Positions 1 to 13,766 of a stretch of DNA of 64,000 bases are shown here, one piece after another. The position numbers were made by a program, and so were the translations under genes. Location of the stretch: the NCBI GenBank assembly GCA_036417435.1, contig CM070903.1:81523501-81587500 (forward strand), read 5' to 3'. The notes under the pieces are model-generated. The model was not told the origin of the DNA. It made no database searches and saw nothing but the letters and a program-made list of their open reading frames with translations. Each line of letters opens with the position of its first letter. The first letter of the stretch is position 1. Source of the stretch: Inia geoffrensis (lineage: Eukaryota > Chordata > Mammalia > Artiodactyla > Iniidae).

Positions 1-1227
1 CAGACTCTTGCAACGTAGGGAATTCTTTAACAGGCAATATTTGCATCTGAGTCTTAACACAAGTGCACCTATTTCTGGGTGACTCCAGTAGTTTCTGTAT
101 TATTAAGACTACCTATTAAATACAGTTCTGATTACGTCTTCCCTTTACTCACAGAATTGAGTCACTTGTTATTATGTCATTCAAGGTCAACTGTAATCTA
201 GTTTCAACTTATTCCTCCAAATATATCTCCTCCTACAATCCCCACAGACTCCCTGGCATCTCATTGTTCTCAGAATAGGTCTTGCACTTTTAGTTCTTAA
301 TGACAAATATTTATTGGGTAACTGCTATGTTCTAGGTCCTGCACCATGCACTGAAGATACATCTATAAAGAAAAGAATCTGAAAAAGAATAGATGCATAC
401 ATATGTATAACTGAATCACTTTGTTGTACACCTGAAAATAACACATTATTAAGCAACTATACTTCAATAAAAATAAAAAGCATATGCAATTTTTTTTAAA
501 CTTCCACTTCTGATACAGATATTGTATCATTTTATAAATAAAACTCAGATATATCAATAAGTAATTAATTAAGTAATTAATTAATTAAAGTCTCACTCTC
601 TTGCAGCATACATTCTAACAGGGATCCTTCACCTCCTTCTGAGTGCATCCTCAATGAGACACTTGTCACACTGTTTGATAGCTGTGTCTCTGTTTTTCTC
701 CCCCTGAACACTGCCTCCCTGTGACAGCTCTGTGTCTTACTCATCTCCCATCATCCCCACCCCATGCTTTGCTCTGTGGCAGGCACACACTGAATGTTCA
801 ATGAATGACTTATATTGTGTATAAACTTTCTTTTCCTGGAAATGTAAGTTCCTGTTGTGTATAGAATCTGTGAGATTATCTAGCTCTTCTTATTTATTTA
901 TTCTATTATCCAATGTTAAAATTTATTTATTTTAACATTGAGCTATTTTTAACAAATAAGCCATTTTGTTGTCAACAGGAATGACAAATGCCAAGCTACT
1001 TCTGATGGACCTAAACAAAACGAGTGAAACAGTGGCTGGACGGCCACATTGACTTAACCTGTAAGGTGTCTTTCCTCAAATCCCAGAATCCCTAAACCCC
1101 TTTCTCTGGCTTTCCCAGGCTGCCTGGTCTACTTGTGGGCAGCCCCTCCATCTTTTCTCCTGGAGACCAGCAGGAAAGTTAATTTGGGAAGCTGCTCATC
1201 TTGTTCCCTTTCTCTTTGACCCTAAAG
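1..1227 (+). other. MASP1 intron 2 (3' part)
   Basis: Holds an L2-type fragment (about 300-350), a very short L1 3' end in sense (about 380-480, ending CAATAAAAATAAAAAG), a TTAATTAA-rich patch (560-588) and an L2-like 3' end (about 600-810). The rest looks unique. No exon seen. Confidence 0.6.
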
Positions 1228-1405
1228 GTAGAAACTGAAGACCAGGTGCTGGCAACCTTCTGTGGCAGGGAGACCACAGACACGGAACAGACCCCTGGCC
1301 AGGAAGTGGTCCTCTCCCCTGGCTCCTTCATGTCTATCACTTTCCGTTCAGATTTCTCCAACGAGGAGCGATTCACAGGCTTTGAGGCCCACTACATGGC
1401 TGTGG
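1228..1405 (+). CDS. MASP1: MASP1 exon 3: second half of CUB1
   Basis: Acceptor ctaaag, donor GTAAGT. Starts in phase 0 with [15 protein letters not shown] and ends after MAV plus one base of the next Asp codon. CUB1 with the EGF module forms the dimer and the Ca-dependent collagen-stalk contact with MBL and ficolins. Near identical to human, with FEAHY for human FDAHY. Confidence 0.97.
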
Positions 1406-4400
1406 GTAAGTTAGAGAAGTGGGTGGCCCATCCCCGGGTCTCCCTTTCTCTCTCAAGATTAAAAGTGCCTTGTGCTCTCTTCTTTAAAATGAACACCTTA
1501 TACTTACCACATAGATTCTACCAGTAATGTCTTACTGCATTTGCTCTATCACTTATCTACCCAGCTAGCTATCCTCTATCCATTAATTCATCTTTTTTGA
1601 CGCATTTCAAAATAAATTGCAGACATCAGTACTCTTCTTCCTAAATATTTTAGCATGCATATTGTTTATCTAATCTATTCACATTTTTTTCTTTTTATGT
1701 AAAATTTACATTCAATGAAATGCACAAATCTTAAGTACACTTAAATTTTCAAAAATTTATATTTGTGTGTAACACAAACCCCTATAAAGATGTTAAGCTT
1801 TATCATCAACCCCAAAAGTTCCCTTGTACTCCTTCCCAATTGCAACCCACTCCCACCTCCTTTAGAGGCCACAACTGTCCTGATATTTTTTCCACCACAG
1901 ATTAGCTTTGCCACTTCTAAAACTACATATAGGGCTTCCCTGGTGGCGCAGTGGTTGAGAGTCCGCCTGCCGATGCAGGGGACACGGGTTCATGCCCCAG
2001 TCCGGGGAGATCCCACATGCCGGGGAGCAGCTGGGCCCATGAGCCATGGCCGCTAAGCCTGCGCATCCAGAGCCTGTGCTCCACAACGGGAGAGGCCACA
2101 ACGTTGAGAGGCCCACGTACCGCAAAAAAAACAAAAAACAAAAAACAAAACAAAACAAAAAAAACTACAAATAAATGAACACATACAGAATATATTTTGT
2201 GAGGTGAGGATTCTTTTACTCAGCATAAAGTTTTTGATATTCATTCATGTAGTTGTAATGCATCAGTAATTGTTTCTTTTCCTAGCAGAGTAATTTTCCA
2301 TTGTATGAATATACTGCAATCTATTTACCCATTCTCCTATTGTTGGACACCTGGGTTCTATCCATTTTTTGGCTCTCAATAAAATTTCTGTGAACCTTTT
2401 TGTACAAGCCATTTTGCAAACATGTTTTCACTTCTGCTGGCTATATATCTAGGAGCAGAATTGCTGAGTCATAGGGTAGGTGTATGTTTAGTTCTATAAG
2501 AAATTGTCAAACTTTTTCCAAAGTGTTTGCACCATTTTGTATTTCTCCACCAATGTATGAGAGTTCTGGCTGCTCCTTATCCTCACCAACATTTGATGTT
2601 ATCAATTAAAAATTTTTGGGCTTCCCTGGTGGTGGTTGAGAGTCTGCCTGCCGATGCAGGGGACATGGGTTCGTGCCCTGGTCTGGGAGGATCCCACATG
2701 CCGCGCAGCGGCTGGGCCAATGCGCCATGGCCGCTGAGACTGTGCATCCGGAGCCTGTGCTCCGCGACGGGAGAAGCCACAACAGTGAGAGGCCCGCATA
2801 CCACAAAGCAAACAAACAAACAAACAAAAAAATGTTTAACCATTCCGTGGGGTATGTAGTGGTACTTCATTATGGTTTTAATTTGCATTTCCCTGGTGCC
2901 TAGTGATGCTGAGCATCTTTTCATGTGCTTCGTGGCCATTCCTGTATCTTTTGGGAAGAAATATATATTCCAATTTTTAAACTGGATTGAGAACATACAT
3001 CTTTTTATCCTTATATTTCCAAGGCCTAGGATAGGGCTTGACCCCCATAGGGACTTAGATAGAGAGAAGCAGCATGGAGGCGAGGTTAAGAGCCCAGATT
3101 CTAGAGCCAGCCCACCTTGATTTGAATGCTGACTCCACCACTTAAATCTTGGTGTGACTCGGAGTAAGTTCTTTAATGGCTCTAAGTCTCAGCTTCATCA
3201 TCTATAGAAAGGGGATCACAATGGTCCTGCTTGCTATTATCACAACTGTTAGAGAACAGTGGCACCACCAGGAGTCAGGTTGCCTGGGTTTGAACCAGGC
3301 TCTCTGTGATCTTGGGTAAGTCTCCTCATTTGTAAATGGAGATAGCGGCTACCTATGGGCCTTCGGTGAGGCTTAAATGAGGGATGCAGGAACCTCCCAA
3401 CACAGTGAGTGGCCCATACTGAGTGCTCTGTAAATGTTGGCTGTTGTCTTCACCATCACACATGAACTGGTTGACTGAGAGTCTCTACCTGCCCTGCAGA
3501 TGTGGACGAGTGCATGGAGCGAGAGGATGAGGAGCTGTCCTGTGACCACTACTGCCATAACTACATCGGTGGCTACTACTGCTCCTGCCGCTTTGGCTAC
3601 ATCCTCCACACAGACAACAGGACATGCCGAGGTGGGGCCCAGCGACGATTCTGTGCATCACCGTTATGCGCCGTATTTTCCGATAAGATTAAGGGAGGCT
3701 CATAGGAAGGACAGATATGCAGTAGGGATGATTTAAAATGAAATCAGAGAGCTGTGCCTCAGATACCACAGGGATAAAGATGCTGAAATGCCCACCAGCC
3801 TGCAAGTCGGGTTCGGGTTCTCAGAGGACCACATTTCAGAAGCCCTAGCCTCTAGTCCATCTTTCTTCCTGGGCAGCAGGAATTTCTGCTCCTTAGTCCC
3901 TATTTCCTCTTCTACTATAAGTAACTGGCCAACTCAAGGGAAAACCCAGGTTTCCCAGTCCTGAACCATGAACTAGCTTCACCCACCAGGTCCTTTTTTC
4001 CTGCTCTTTCATGGCCCCTCAAGTTCCTCTGTGATAGAGAGAACCTCAGTGCAAGGGAGAGAAGAGGGAAGAGAGAGGCAAAGACAGAGGTGGCAAGAAA
4101 ACGTCCCATTCCTTCTAGCTCCCTTTGCTTTCACCTCTCATCAACGTGCCTTCTCTGCCACTATCTCCAGGCTGAGGCAGGGGTGGAGAAATAGGAGGAC
4201 TCAGCCACTTTCCATGAGGACCTCCTGGCTGGCAGGTAATAGCCACATAGGAAAATGGTAAAATGTAGTAAGTGCTGTAAAAGAAGTGTGGACATGGTAC
4301 CATCAGACCTGAGTCTGCACAGAGAAGTGAGCGAGCACTTCTCAGAGATGGTGCCCTTGATGAAGGAGAAATAACAAGGAAAGGAGGGCACTCTAGGCAG

Positions 4401-7400
4401 AGAGAACAGCTTCTGCAAGCATTCAGAAGCATGACAGAATTTGGAATGTTGGGGGAATTGGCAGTAGATTAGTATGACTTCAGGGTAAGGATCTGTGTTT
4501 TAGAAAGATCACTTGGAAGCTGAGTGAGGGATCATCGGAGGAGGGAAAGGCTGGAGACAAGAATTTTTTTCCTTTCTCCTTCAAAAACTTCTACTTACTT
4601 CCAAATAAAACCCTATAGGACCCATCAGTACAAAGCAGGCACATAACAGGAGTTTTCTTGAAGAGGGTTGTATTTTCCATGGTTTTCATTCAGTAAGTAT
4701 TTATTGAGTATCTACTATGTGCTGAATACAGAGGGGCTAAGAATGAGCAGTGTTTCCCAATCCTGTTTTTCATTTTCACTTCTGCCCCCAGGAGCCTTTT
4801 AAAACATTCTCTTCCTAATTGCCTCACCCATGAAATTTTAATACCACAGACATACTGTATATATGCTTATGCACTGTATGTCTATCTGTGTATTATGCAT
4901 AAAAAGAGTAACAACTCCCCCTCCCAAAGAACCAATTTTGGCCCTCTTAGGGGCGATACTCTCCCCATGAAAGTGGTTGGTATAGAAAATGAAAGCTTCG
5001 GGATTCAGAAACCACTCTAAACCTTGTTCTGCAGCTCATAGCTGTGGGACTTCAGGTTAGTCATGCCCCCTTTCTGGCCACAGTTTTCTTCATTACAAAT
5101 AAGCAGGATAAACAAAGGCTTAGGAAGAATTGTCATGCCAGATCCAGGATGGGTCAGCCCAAGGACAATGGTTCAGTGGCAAACAATAGGGCCTTGGCAG
5201 GGCTCAGTCATGGCCAGGATCCAGGACCCTGGGTGCTGGGTTGCAGCTGTGGTGAGGAACAGAGCAGAATCCCTGAGCTCAGGGAACTTACAGTCTAGTG
5301 GAGACAGGAAAATCCACTGACAAATATATTTCATACTGGCAAGCGGTGGTCAGCAGCATGAAGATAAACAAAAGCAAGACCAGGGCCAGAGAGTTAGGGT
5401 ACACGTGAAGGTCCTGTGTTATATGAGGGATCAAGGAAGGCTTTGAGCAGAGACCCCAGGGAGTCCTGGGCTGAGGGGAGAGCAGGACAAAAGAAGACCA
5501 GACTTTCTACCAGATCACTCCATCTCAGACCCCTCCAGCCCCCCACGAAGACCAAAGAATTTGACAAGAAAGCTTATCACACTCACTGCCTTTGAGTATT
5601 GACTCTGCAAATTACTGGGTGTGTGACCTTGGTTAAGTCACTTCCCCTCACTAAACTTCAGTTTCCCCATCTGTAAAATGGGGATAATGACTCCTTCCCC
5701 ACTTGCCTCTCAGGACCACTGGGAAAATTATACAGTAGCCGATAAGAAAGGGGTTGCTGTGGCCATGGGTGTGGTGTGCCACTTTGCTCCGGTGTGTTTC
5801 CCACAGTGGAGTGCAGTGACAACCTCTTCACGCAGAGGACTGGTGTGATCACCAGCCCCGACTTCCCCAGCCCTTACCCTAAGAGCTCCGAATGCGTCTA
5901 CACCATTGAGCTGGAGGAGGGTTTCATGATCAGCCTGCAGTTTGAGGACATTTTCGACATTGAGGACCATCCTGAGGTGTCCTGCCCCTATGACTACATC
6001 AAGGTAAGAAGTCGGTGGGCATAAGCCCTGGGAATGCTGGAAAATCTTGGATGAATTGGGAAAATTGACATTCTTGGCCCTCCCTTCTTCCAGGAGAGGG
6101 GGCCAAGCAGGTTTCTTCCTAAAAATAATTATTTAAAATAACATCTACCAGCTTAATTGGATCCAGTCTAGGGATCTGCCCTGTTCCCAAACTAGCACTT
6201 TGCCCACCTGCAGAATCCCTTCTGCCAGGTAACATAACATCATCATGAAGTAACACCAGGGTGACGGTCATGGGGACTGTCTTAGAACTCTGTCTACCAC
6301 ACAGCACATCCTGGGAGCTATGCTATAAGCCTTATCCAGGCACATAACCTCTTGGGGCTTCACTTTGCCCCCTTGCCACAGTAAGGCTGACAAGATGAAG
6401 ATGTACCCAGGATTATAGAATTCATCAAATGAGGGTTAAAGAGTGCTGGTCCTCAGAGGTGGAAGGAGAAAGAGTTAAAGGCATAGGCAGGACCCGGCCT
6501 GGGAGCTGGGAAATCCAGACCAGTCCAGAGTGCGTCTTCCCGTCTCTCCATCCCTGATGCCTCCATCTGAGTACAAACCCTGCTCTCTCCCGGTCAACTG
6601 CAAAGCTACCTGGCAGGTTTGCTGGCTTCCACTCTTGCTCTACACGGTCTGCTCTCTCATAGAATCCAGGGTAAACTCTATGAAAGCCAGGTTACATCAA
6701 GATTGTATTTGGAGTAAACATAAATTCCTCAACACAATATGGCCCTTGTCTGCCTTTCCAACCTCAAGCCAGGGCATTCCCTCTGTTCCAGCCCCACTGC
6801 CTTCCTTCCTGTTCTTTTATTTATTTATTTATTTTTAATTTTTTTTAACATCTTTATTGGGGTATAATTGCTTTACAGTGGTGTGTCAGTTTCTGCTGTA
6901 TAACAAAGTGAATCAGCTATATGTAAACATATATCCCCATACCTCCTCCCTCTTGCGTCTCCCTCCCACCCTCCCTATCCCACCCCTCTAGGTGATCACA
7001 AAGCACCGAGCTGATCTCCCTGTGCTATGCGGCTACTTCCCACTAGCTATCTGTTTTACATTTGGTAGTGTATATATGTCCATTTCACTCTCTCACTTCG
7101 TCCCAGCTTACCCTTCCCCCTCCCTGTGGCCTCAAGTCCATTCTCTACTCTGCGTCTTTATTCCTGTCCTGCCCCTAGGTTCTTCATGACCTTTTTTTTT
7201 TTTTTTTTAAGATTCCATATATATGTGTTAGCATATGGTATTTGTTTTTCTCTTTCTGACTTACTCCCCTCTGTATGACAGACTCTAGGTCCATCCGCCT
7301 CACTACAAATAACTCAATTTCGTTTCTTTTATGGCTGAGTAATATTCCATTGTATATATGTGCCACATCTTCTTTATCCATTCATCTGTCGATGGACACT

Positions 7401-10400
7401 TAGGTTGCTTCCATGTCCTGGCTATTGTAAATACAGCTGCAATGAACATTGTGGTACATGACTCTTTTTGAATTATGGTTTTCTCTGGGTATATGCCCAG
7501 TAGTGGGATTGCTGGGTCGTATGATAGTTCTATTTTTAGTTTTTTAAGGAAGCTCCATACTGTTCTCCATAGTGGCTGTATCAATTTACATTCCCACAAA
7601 CAGTGCAGGAGGGTTCCCTTTTCTCCACAACCTCTCCAGCATTTATTGGTTGTACAGATTGTCAACAAACACATGAAAGGATGCTCAACATCACTAATCA
7701 TTAGAGAAATGCAAATCCTTCCTGTTCTTGACACTTGCCAGGCTCTTTCCCACCTTTGGCCTCAACCTTCATATAAGTTGTTTTCGCTGCCTGGAAAGTA
7801 TTCTTCCCTCCTCTTCCAATGAGAAGCTCCTTCTCATCCTACATGTTTCAAATCCAATGTCACCTCCTCAAAGAGGCCTTCCCTGACTTCCTATTTAAAG
7901 TTATTATCTATTATATTAACGATGAATTATACAAACTACATAGATTTTACTACATAAATCGTAAACATATAGCATATATTTATATTATATATGTACATCA
8001 TCCTGATTATTTTTATAATGCTTACCACAGCCTGTAATTATTTTGTTTATTATCCATTAGTCTGCCCCGACTAGGCTGCAGGGTCTTTGAGAGCAGAGGC
8101 CTTTTCTGTCCTGTGCACCTGGACAGGGCTCTTCTCCTTTCTGAGCCATAATATATTCATCTATGAGCAGAGGATTATCAGCCTGCCTTGTCCACTTCCA
8201 GGGTCATTGTAAATTGTAAATGGGAGAGTGGAGATGGAACCCTTTGGTGAATGGTAATGCCCACTAAAAATGTGAGTGAACACCATGGGCTCACATCGAA
8301 GCTTCCAGAAAACCCCGGGTGCAGTGTAGAGACAATCCCTCCAGCAGCCTCTGCCACTCAGGTGTGACCCTGCTTTTTCTCTGTCTTGCCCCTCACAGAT
8401 TAAAACCGGTCCAAAAGTTCTGGGACCCTTCTGTGGAGAAAAAGCCCCAGAACCCATCAATACCCAGAGCCACAGCGTCCAGATCCTGTTCCGCAGTGAC
8501 AACTCAGGCGAGAACCGGGGCTGGAGGCTGTTGTACAGGGCAACAGGTAACACGGCCTCTCCCCTCCTGGGTCACACTTGGCTCCCATGCTCAGCCCTCA
8601 CGGAGCAGTGGCCACGTGGTGAGGGGGAGCAGGCCTGGGGCTCCTCCCGGGATGTGGCAGAACTCCCAACTCTGCCAGTGAGCAGCTTGGGACCGAGGCA
8701 AATTCTCTTTACTGACTCAGTTTCCCATCTGTAAAATGGGCGCAAGGGCAGCAATGATGGTGGGTTTGGACTAGATGTAGATTTCAAAACTGGCTGCACT
8801 TCAGAATCACATGAGGAGATTAAAAAAAAAAAAAAAAGAAAACTGTTTCCTGAACTTCATCCCTTCACGCTGTGATTCACTGGGCGTGGGGAGGACCCTT
8901 CCAGTGCCAGCCCTCCTCATGTCTGGGGCAGGAATTTAGGTGAGAGTCTGTAGCTCGGAATGTTACACCATGGCCGTTTGCCTCCATGTGTCCCCCAGAC
9001 TGACAAAGCCCACAAGCCTCATTCCCCAGTACCTCAAGGCACTCAGTCCTGGTCCATACCCTGCTGGAGGTATTTGATCCAACGGGTCTGCAGTAACTCG
9101 AAGAAGAAGTGGGTAGACATCAGTGACAAGACCACAGCTGTGTGTGACTAATCCAGTTCAGAGACTATCCTGGAGTTGCCTGCGTCATCACATTTAGTGC
9201 CTGCTTGTGGGGAGAGGGAGGAAGAGGATATTAACAAAGGAGAGTTTGTCCAGGAAGGAGGAATCCTATCCAATTTAGCCTTTCGAAGAGAGGGCTCAGG
9301 GACATATAATCAGAGCCTCTCTAACACTTTGAAGAATGGTCTTGGGAAGAAAGAGTGGGGTCATCGTGCGTGACCCAAAAGAGCAAACTATGCCCACTGA
9401 GTAAAAATTACAAGGGTATAAATTTCAGTTGAATATGAAAATTCTGTTCCTTTAATCAGAGGAGTCTAGTATGAAAGATACAGGTTGGGAGGTATCGAGC
9501 TCCCTGTCCCTGTAGCAATGCAGATAGATGTCTGAGGTCTACTATAGAAGATGTAAAGGGAACATTAGACAGGAGTTGCACTCAGTGACATTTAATATCT
9601 TTTCCAACCCTGAATTTTGATGAAATCATCTGGCCAACCACTTCATTTTACAAATGAGGAAATAGAGGTCCATGTTGGAAAGTGACCTGCTCAAGTTTCC
9701 AAAGTAAGCCTTCTTCAGGGCCTGGTAGGTCCAGGCCCCCATAGCCTGGGGGTATGGCTTTTGTATGGCTTTTCCACCTTCATCAGGCCTTGCATTCTAA
9801 AGAATGGCCTCTCATGACCAGACTTTTCTTTGTTTTCTCACCTTCTCCTTTCATTGTTCCCCACCAGGGAATGAGTGCCCCAAGCTGCAGCCTCCTGTCC
9901 ATGGGAATATCGAGCCCTTGCAAGCCAAGTACTTTTTCAAAGACCAGGTGCTCATCAGCTGTGACACAGGCTACAAAGTGCTGAAGGTACAGGGTCCTGC
10001 CAGGGGAGGGAGGTCATCCAGGCCAGAGAAATTCTCCAGAGCCTCCCAGGGCAGATGGGCTTCTAGAGCTTGTCCTGGTCCCACCACGGTATTTCCTACC
10101 TTCTCCATAAACCTCCAAAATGCATCAGAGATTCCAGTCTTGTAAAAATTCAAAGTGTGTGTCCCAGACTCTCATTTCTGAAAGTGACACAAAAGTCAGA
10201 GCAAATCAAATCCATTCAGCCTGATAACCAGTACAAACAACATTAACAAAGTTTGTCAGGCTTTTGGGGGGGACCTGGGATAGAAGTAGAGATTTTTAAG
10301 GTGACAGGTGGGCATTGCTTACTCTCTGAAGCAGTCGTTCTCCTAGGAACCCCATGGTTAACTTAAAAACAACAACAACAACAACAACAAAAATCACCTC

Positions 10401-13400
10401 CCAACCCCACCTGAGATCAATTCAAGCAGAATCTCTGGGGGAGGGTCCCAGTGACTGTTCTCTGTTAAGTTGCCCAGGTGAGTCTGATGTGAGCCACGCT
10501 AGTGGACCACTGCTCTCAGGGAACGATCATCCAAGTGAGGACCCCACGACATCAGCACATCACTTGTTAGAAATGCAAAGCTGTGGTCCCCAGGCCAGAC
10601 CCACTGATTCAGAAGGGCCCAGTGACCTGTGCAAGAGCCCTCAGGGGCTCAGGGATGCTGCCGCTCACTCAGGTTTGAGAGCCGCTGCTCTGAAGGAGTC
10701 ACGGGTCCAGGTTTCCCTTCAGAGACAGCCTCCCGGATCCCTTCTTGCACACAGTCCTGGCCTGTCTCCAGAGTAGGAGCGAGGGGATACGAATTCAGCA
10801 TCTGTCTTCCCCTTAGCTTCAAGCCGTTGGAGGCCCACGGTTGGGAAAGCTCAGGGGAGGGCAGCCACCTTTGCTGTTCGAGCTGCTTTCACTGGGAAAA
10901 ACCACAGACCCCACCGTTCCTCCTTCTTCCCATACCTCCTTCATGTTTCTTCCCAGGATAATGTGGAGATGGACACGTTCCAGATCGAGTGTCTGAAGGA
11001 TGGGACATGGAGTAACAAGATTCCCACCTGTAAAAGTAAGAAAACACAATCGGTTGATTCTAAGGCTCATGAGCTCCCCAGCATTGGTGGGATCCGAGCA
11101 GAGCCCACACAAGGGGGGACACCCGGCAGGTAGACTCTGAGCGGGTTAGGGCAGGAATTCCACAGACACATCGGGGTTGGACAAAAGTTTATTAATGTTT
11201 CTTTCAGCAATAAGATGTTAGAATTCCAAAAGGACCTTGTGGGTTCCAGTTTGTTTTCTAAATACTAATTTTACCTCTGCCTGCAGGCAGGTTGCCAAAT
11301 TTGCTAAAGGAATAGCTTGTTTCCAGGTTCGAAACTAGCTCTGGCAATTGCTAATTCAGGAAACTTTTGGCACCGGTGCCCAGAGCCCAGTGACCTTGCC
11401 AGTCTTTACGTGGCCACCAGCTATATCCACTGTCTCCTGGGACAGCTCATGAGCTGGGGCTGTGCAGGAAGGGCTGTGTGGTCAACACAGTGGACCTACG
11501 TGAAGCAGGGGGTCCAGTTCTGCACTGGTTCTTGGGACCCAGAGCTCTTGCCTTGGCTCTGCTCCTAAGCCACGCTGTGACCAGGGACAAGATCCTTCAC
11601 CTCAGCTATAAAGATTTTGGATTAGCTCTAGAATATATCCCACTGGTTCAGAAATAATGTAATCCATATAAATCACTTAGTGAGCTTGTAAAAATACAAA
11701 TCACCAGCCACCACGCCCTCTGCCCCTAACCAGGTGATTTCAATGCAAGACTTGTAAGGACCCCAATTTTAGAAAACTTATCTGTGGCAACAGTGATGAG
11801 AGGAGGCCTGGCGACAGAAAGGGAAGAGAAAAGAGGGAGGGAGGGAGGGAAGGAGGATATATTTTCGAATGGAGAGGTGAGGAGTTGAGAATTAGGGTGG
11901 GTCCTGCCCAGCCCCATTTCATGACCTCATATAAACTTTAGAGTGTTGTCCTCTTCCCTTCTACTAAATGGCTCGGGTACAGTAGGCAGGCAGATCCACT
12001 CCCACTGCCCCAAGGGGACACTGTCAGGGTGGGTCTCCCTTGAGGCAAATCCCAGGCATAATTTTGGAGCAGAAAGTTCTTGTTTTCAATTTTCTTTTCT
12101 ATATGATGATGAGGCTGGAGTCAGCCCAGTGTGGGAAATGGGTGCACTTTATGGCTGCACCAAAAAGTCTCCACAGACATTTACTGGATGCCTGTGCAGA
12201 GGTCCACAGGGAATTCAGATGGAAAAGACAAGGCCCAGGCATTGAAGAACTAAATGCCAACAGACACATCTGCCACCTCCTGCAACACGTGGCTCGTGTG
12301 TGGTGCTGTGACTAAGTTCTGTGTGAAGCACTTTGCAGAACGGGGCAAGGAGGCGGTCTGAAGGACGAGGCAGAGGATGAGGGGTAGGAGAGGACAGGGT
12401 GTTGCTTTGGAGACAGGAATTTCTAGATCCAAATCCAGACTCCACCAGTTAAATATGCATGAACACTTGACTGAGACTCATTTGGCCTGAGTTTCCTGCA
12501 TTCTTGATTGTTCTGTGGACTGAGTTAATGTACGTATCATACCCGTGGAGCACCAGGAATAAGTAAAAGCTCTGCAGAAGCTTGTTTCTTTCCCCTACCC
12601 AACCCCCTCATAGGAAGAGGTTTGGTTTCTCTCATTCATACTCTTGGAAAGTAGGAAACGTTGGTAATAATTTTTTGTCCCTGATGAAACACACACTTTT
12701 ATTTATTTATTTTTTGCGGTACGCGGGCCTCTCACTGCTGTGGCCTCTCCCGCCGCGGAGCACAGGCTCCGGACGCGCAGACTCAGAGGCCATGGCTCAC
12801 AGGCCCAGCCGCTCCGCGGCACGTGGGATCTTCCCGGACCGGGGCACGAACCCGCGTCCCCTGCATCGGCAGGCGGACTCTCAACCACTGCGCCACCAGA
12901 GAAGCCTGAAACACAGACTTTTTATTGTCACAGAAGTACGGATAGAGTAAGGCACTAATGTATCTGCCGGTGCTCTTTTATGTGACGTATGCTAGTATAC
13001 AGAGGTATGCTGTCACTTTGTACTAAAGAGAAGAGGAATTTTTCCTCCCTAATATGGCCCGGTTCTCCCAGCATAACCTGAATCAGAACTATTAGACTCC
13101 CCACTCAGACACACCCGGCATCTCTGCTTGTTCACTGAGTAGGCATTTATTGAGTACTTTTGTCCCAGGCATGTGCTGGGTCCTACGGGAGATGCAAAAA
13201 AGACAAAAAAGACTGAGAAGTTGTGAGTCCTCAGGGACTGTGGGGAAAGGGGTTGGGAACAGACAGAAGTGTGTGTGTGCAGTGAAGAAACTTGCACCAA
13301 AACAGGAAGTGGGAATTATGGGCTGTGGTTCTGGCCCTGCGTCCACCTTGCTGGGTGACCCCAAACAAGTCCTGCTCCACTCTGATTCCATCTGCCAAAT

Positions 13401-13766
13401 GAGGGTTTGGCCCAGATGAATGCAAAGCTTGCTGCACGGGCAGAATGTTATCATTGCCATGAGCCAGGATTTATGACTGTGCAAATTCTCAGAATGGTAT
13501 GCATTCCACAATCCCAAGCTGTCCTTCACACTGGCTGTACCTACACTATGCATTCTTAATCGATTCTGGTGGAGTGATTTCTGTATTTCCTGCAGAAACT
13601 GTTTCTGCTTTGCTTGCTAATTTTTCTTTCTCTTCTTTTTCTCTCTCCCTCCTTCTCTCTGCTTCCTTTCTCTTTACCTCCTGACCTCTCTTTGATCTTC
13701 ATCATGGTGGCAGAAACGGAAATGGATGTGGAGAGCGAACCTGAGTCAGAGCAAGTGGCAGAGTGA
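1228..13766 (+). CDS. MASP1: MASP1, MAp44 (MAP-1) isoform (exons 3-8 plus terminal exon 9)
   Basis: Exons 3-8 read into 13714-13766, 906 nt, 301 residues plus TGA; with 79 residues from exons 1-2 this is 380, the human MAp44 length. The product has CUB1-EGF-CUB2-CCP1 and a 17-residue unique tail, [17 protein letters not shown], clearly related to the human tail in its ESE and SEQV core. It has no protease domain. From family knowledge it binds MBL and ficolins and displaces MASPs, acting as a brake on the lectin pathway, with strongest expression in heart. Transcript use is inferred from the conserved splice phase and tail, not seen directly. Confidence 0.9.

Larger units (their letters stand above)
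1680..2985 (-). mobile_element. Old L1 fragment, antisense, split by two CHR SINEs
   Basis: The plus strand reads as the reverse of an L1 ORF2 end and 3' region (motifs on Tcctatt...ggacacc, 'gctgagtcatagggtagg', 'tttgcatttccctg'). The L1 is continuous if the two SINEs (1932-2160, 2618-2835) are removed. Decayed, with no open reading frame. Confidence 0.75.
1406..3499 (+). other. MASP1 intron 3
   Basis: Mostly the split L1, two CHR SINEs and two MIRs listed separately. Nothing else recognised. Confidence 0.8.
6004..8398 (+). other. MASP1 intron 5
   Basis: Holds an L2 (about 6540-6816 and 7730-8130) interrupted by a younger antisense L1 (6817-7716). The rest appears unique. Confidence 0.7.
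9987..10956 (+). other. MASP1 intron 7
   Basis: Holds an (AAC)n microsatellite at 10367-10392 and MER5-type DNA transposon remains over about 10325-10695. No exon-like signal. Confidence 0.6.
11036..13713 (+). other. MASP1 intron 8
   Basis: Holds a GGGA-rich patch (11834-11855), L2-like fragments (about 12170-12250 and 13130-13210), a CHR SINE (12701-12906), a MIR-like stretch (about 13320-13430) and the long pyrimidine tract before exon 9. Confidence 0.6.

Noticed and set aside
1932..2160. tRNA-like A and B boxes
   Set aside because: They belong to tRNA-derived SINEs; no cloverleaf tRNA gene is present.
7303..7734. 143-codon minus-strand frame with ORF2-like protein
   Set aside because: It is the broken end of a 5'-truncated L1, not an active element or a host gene.
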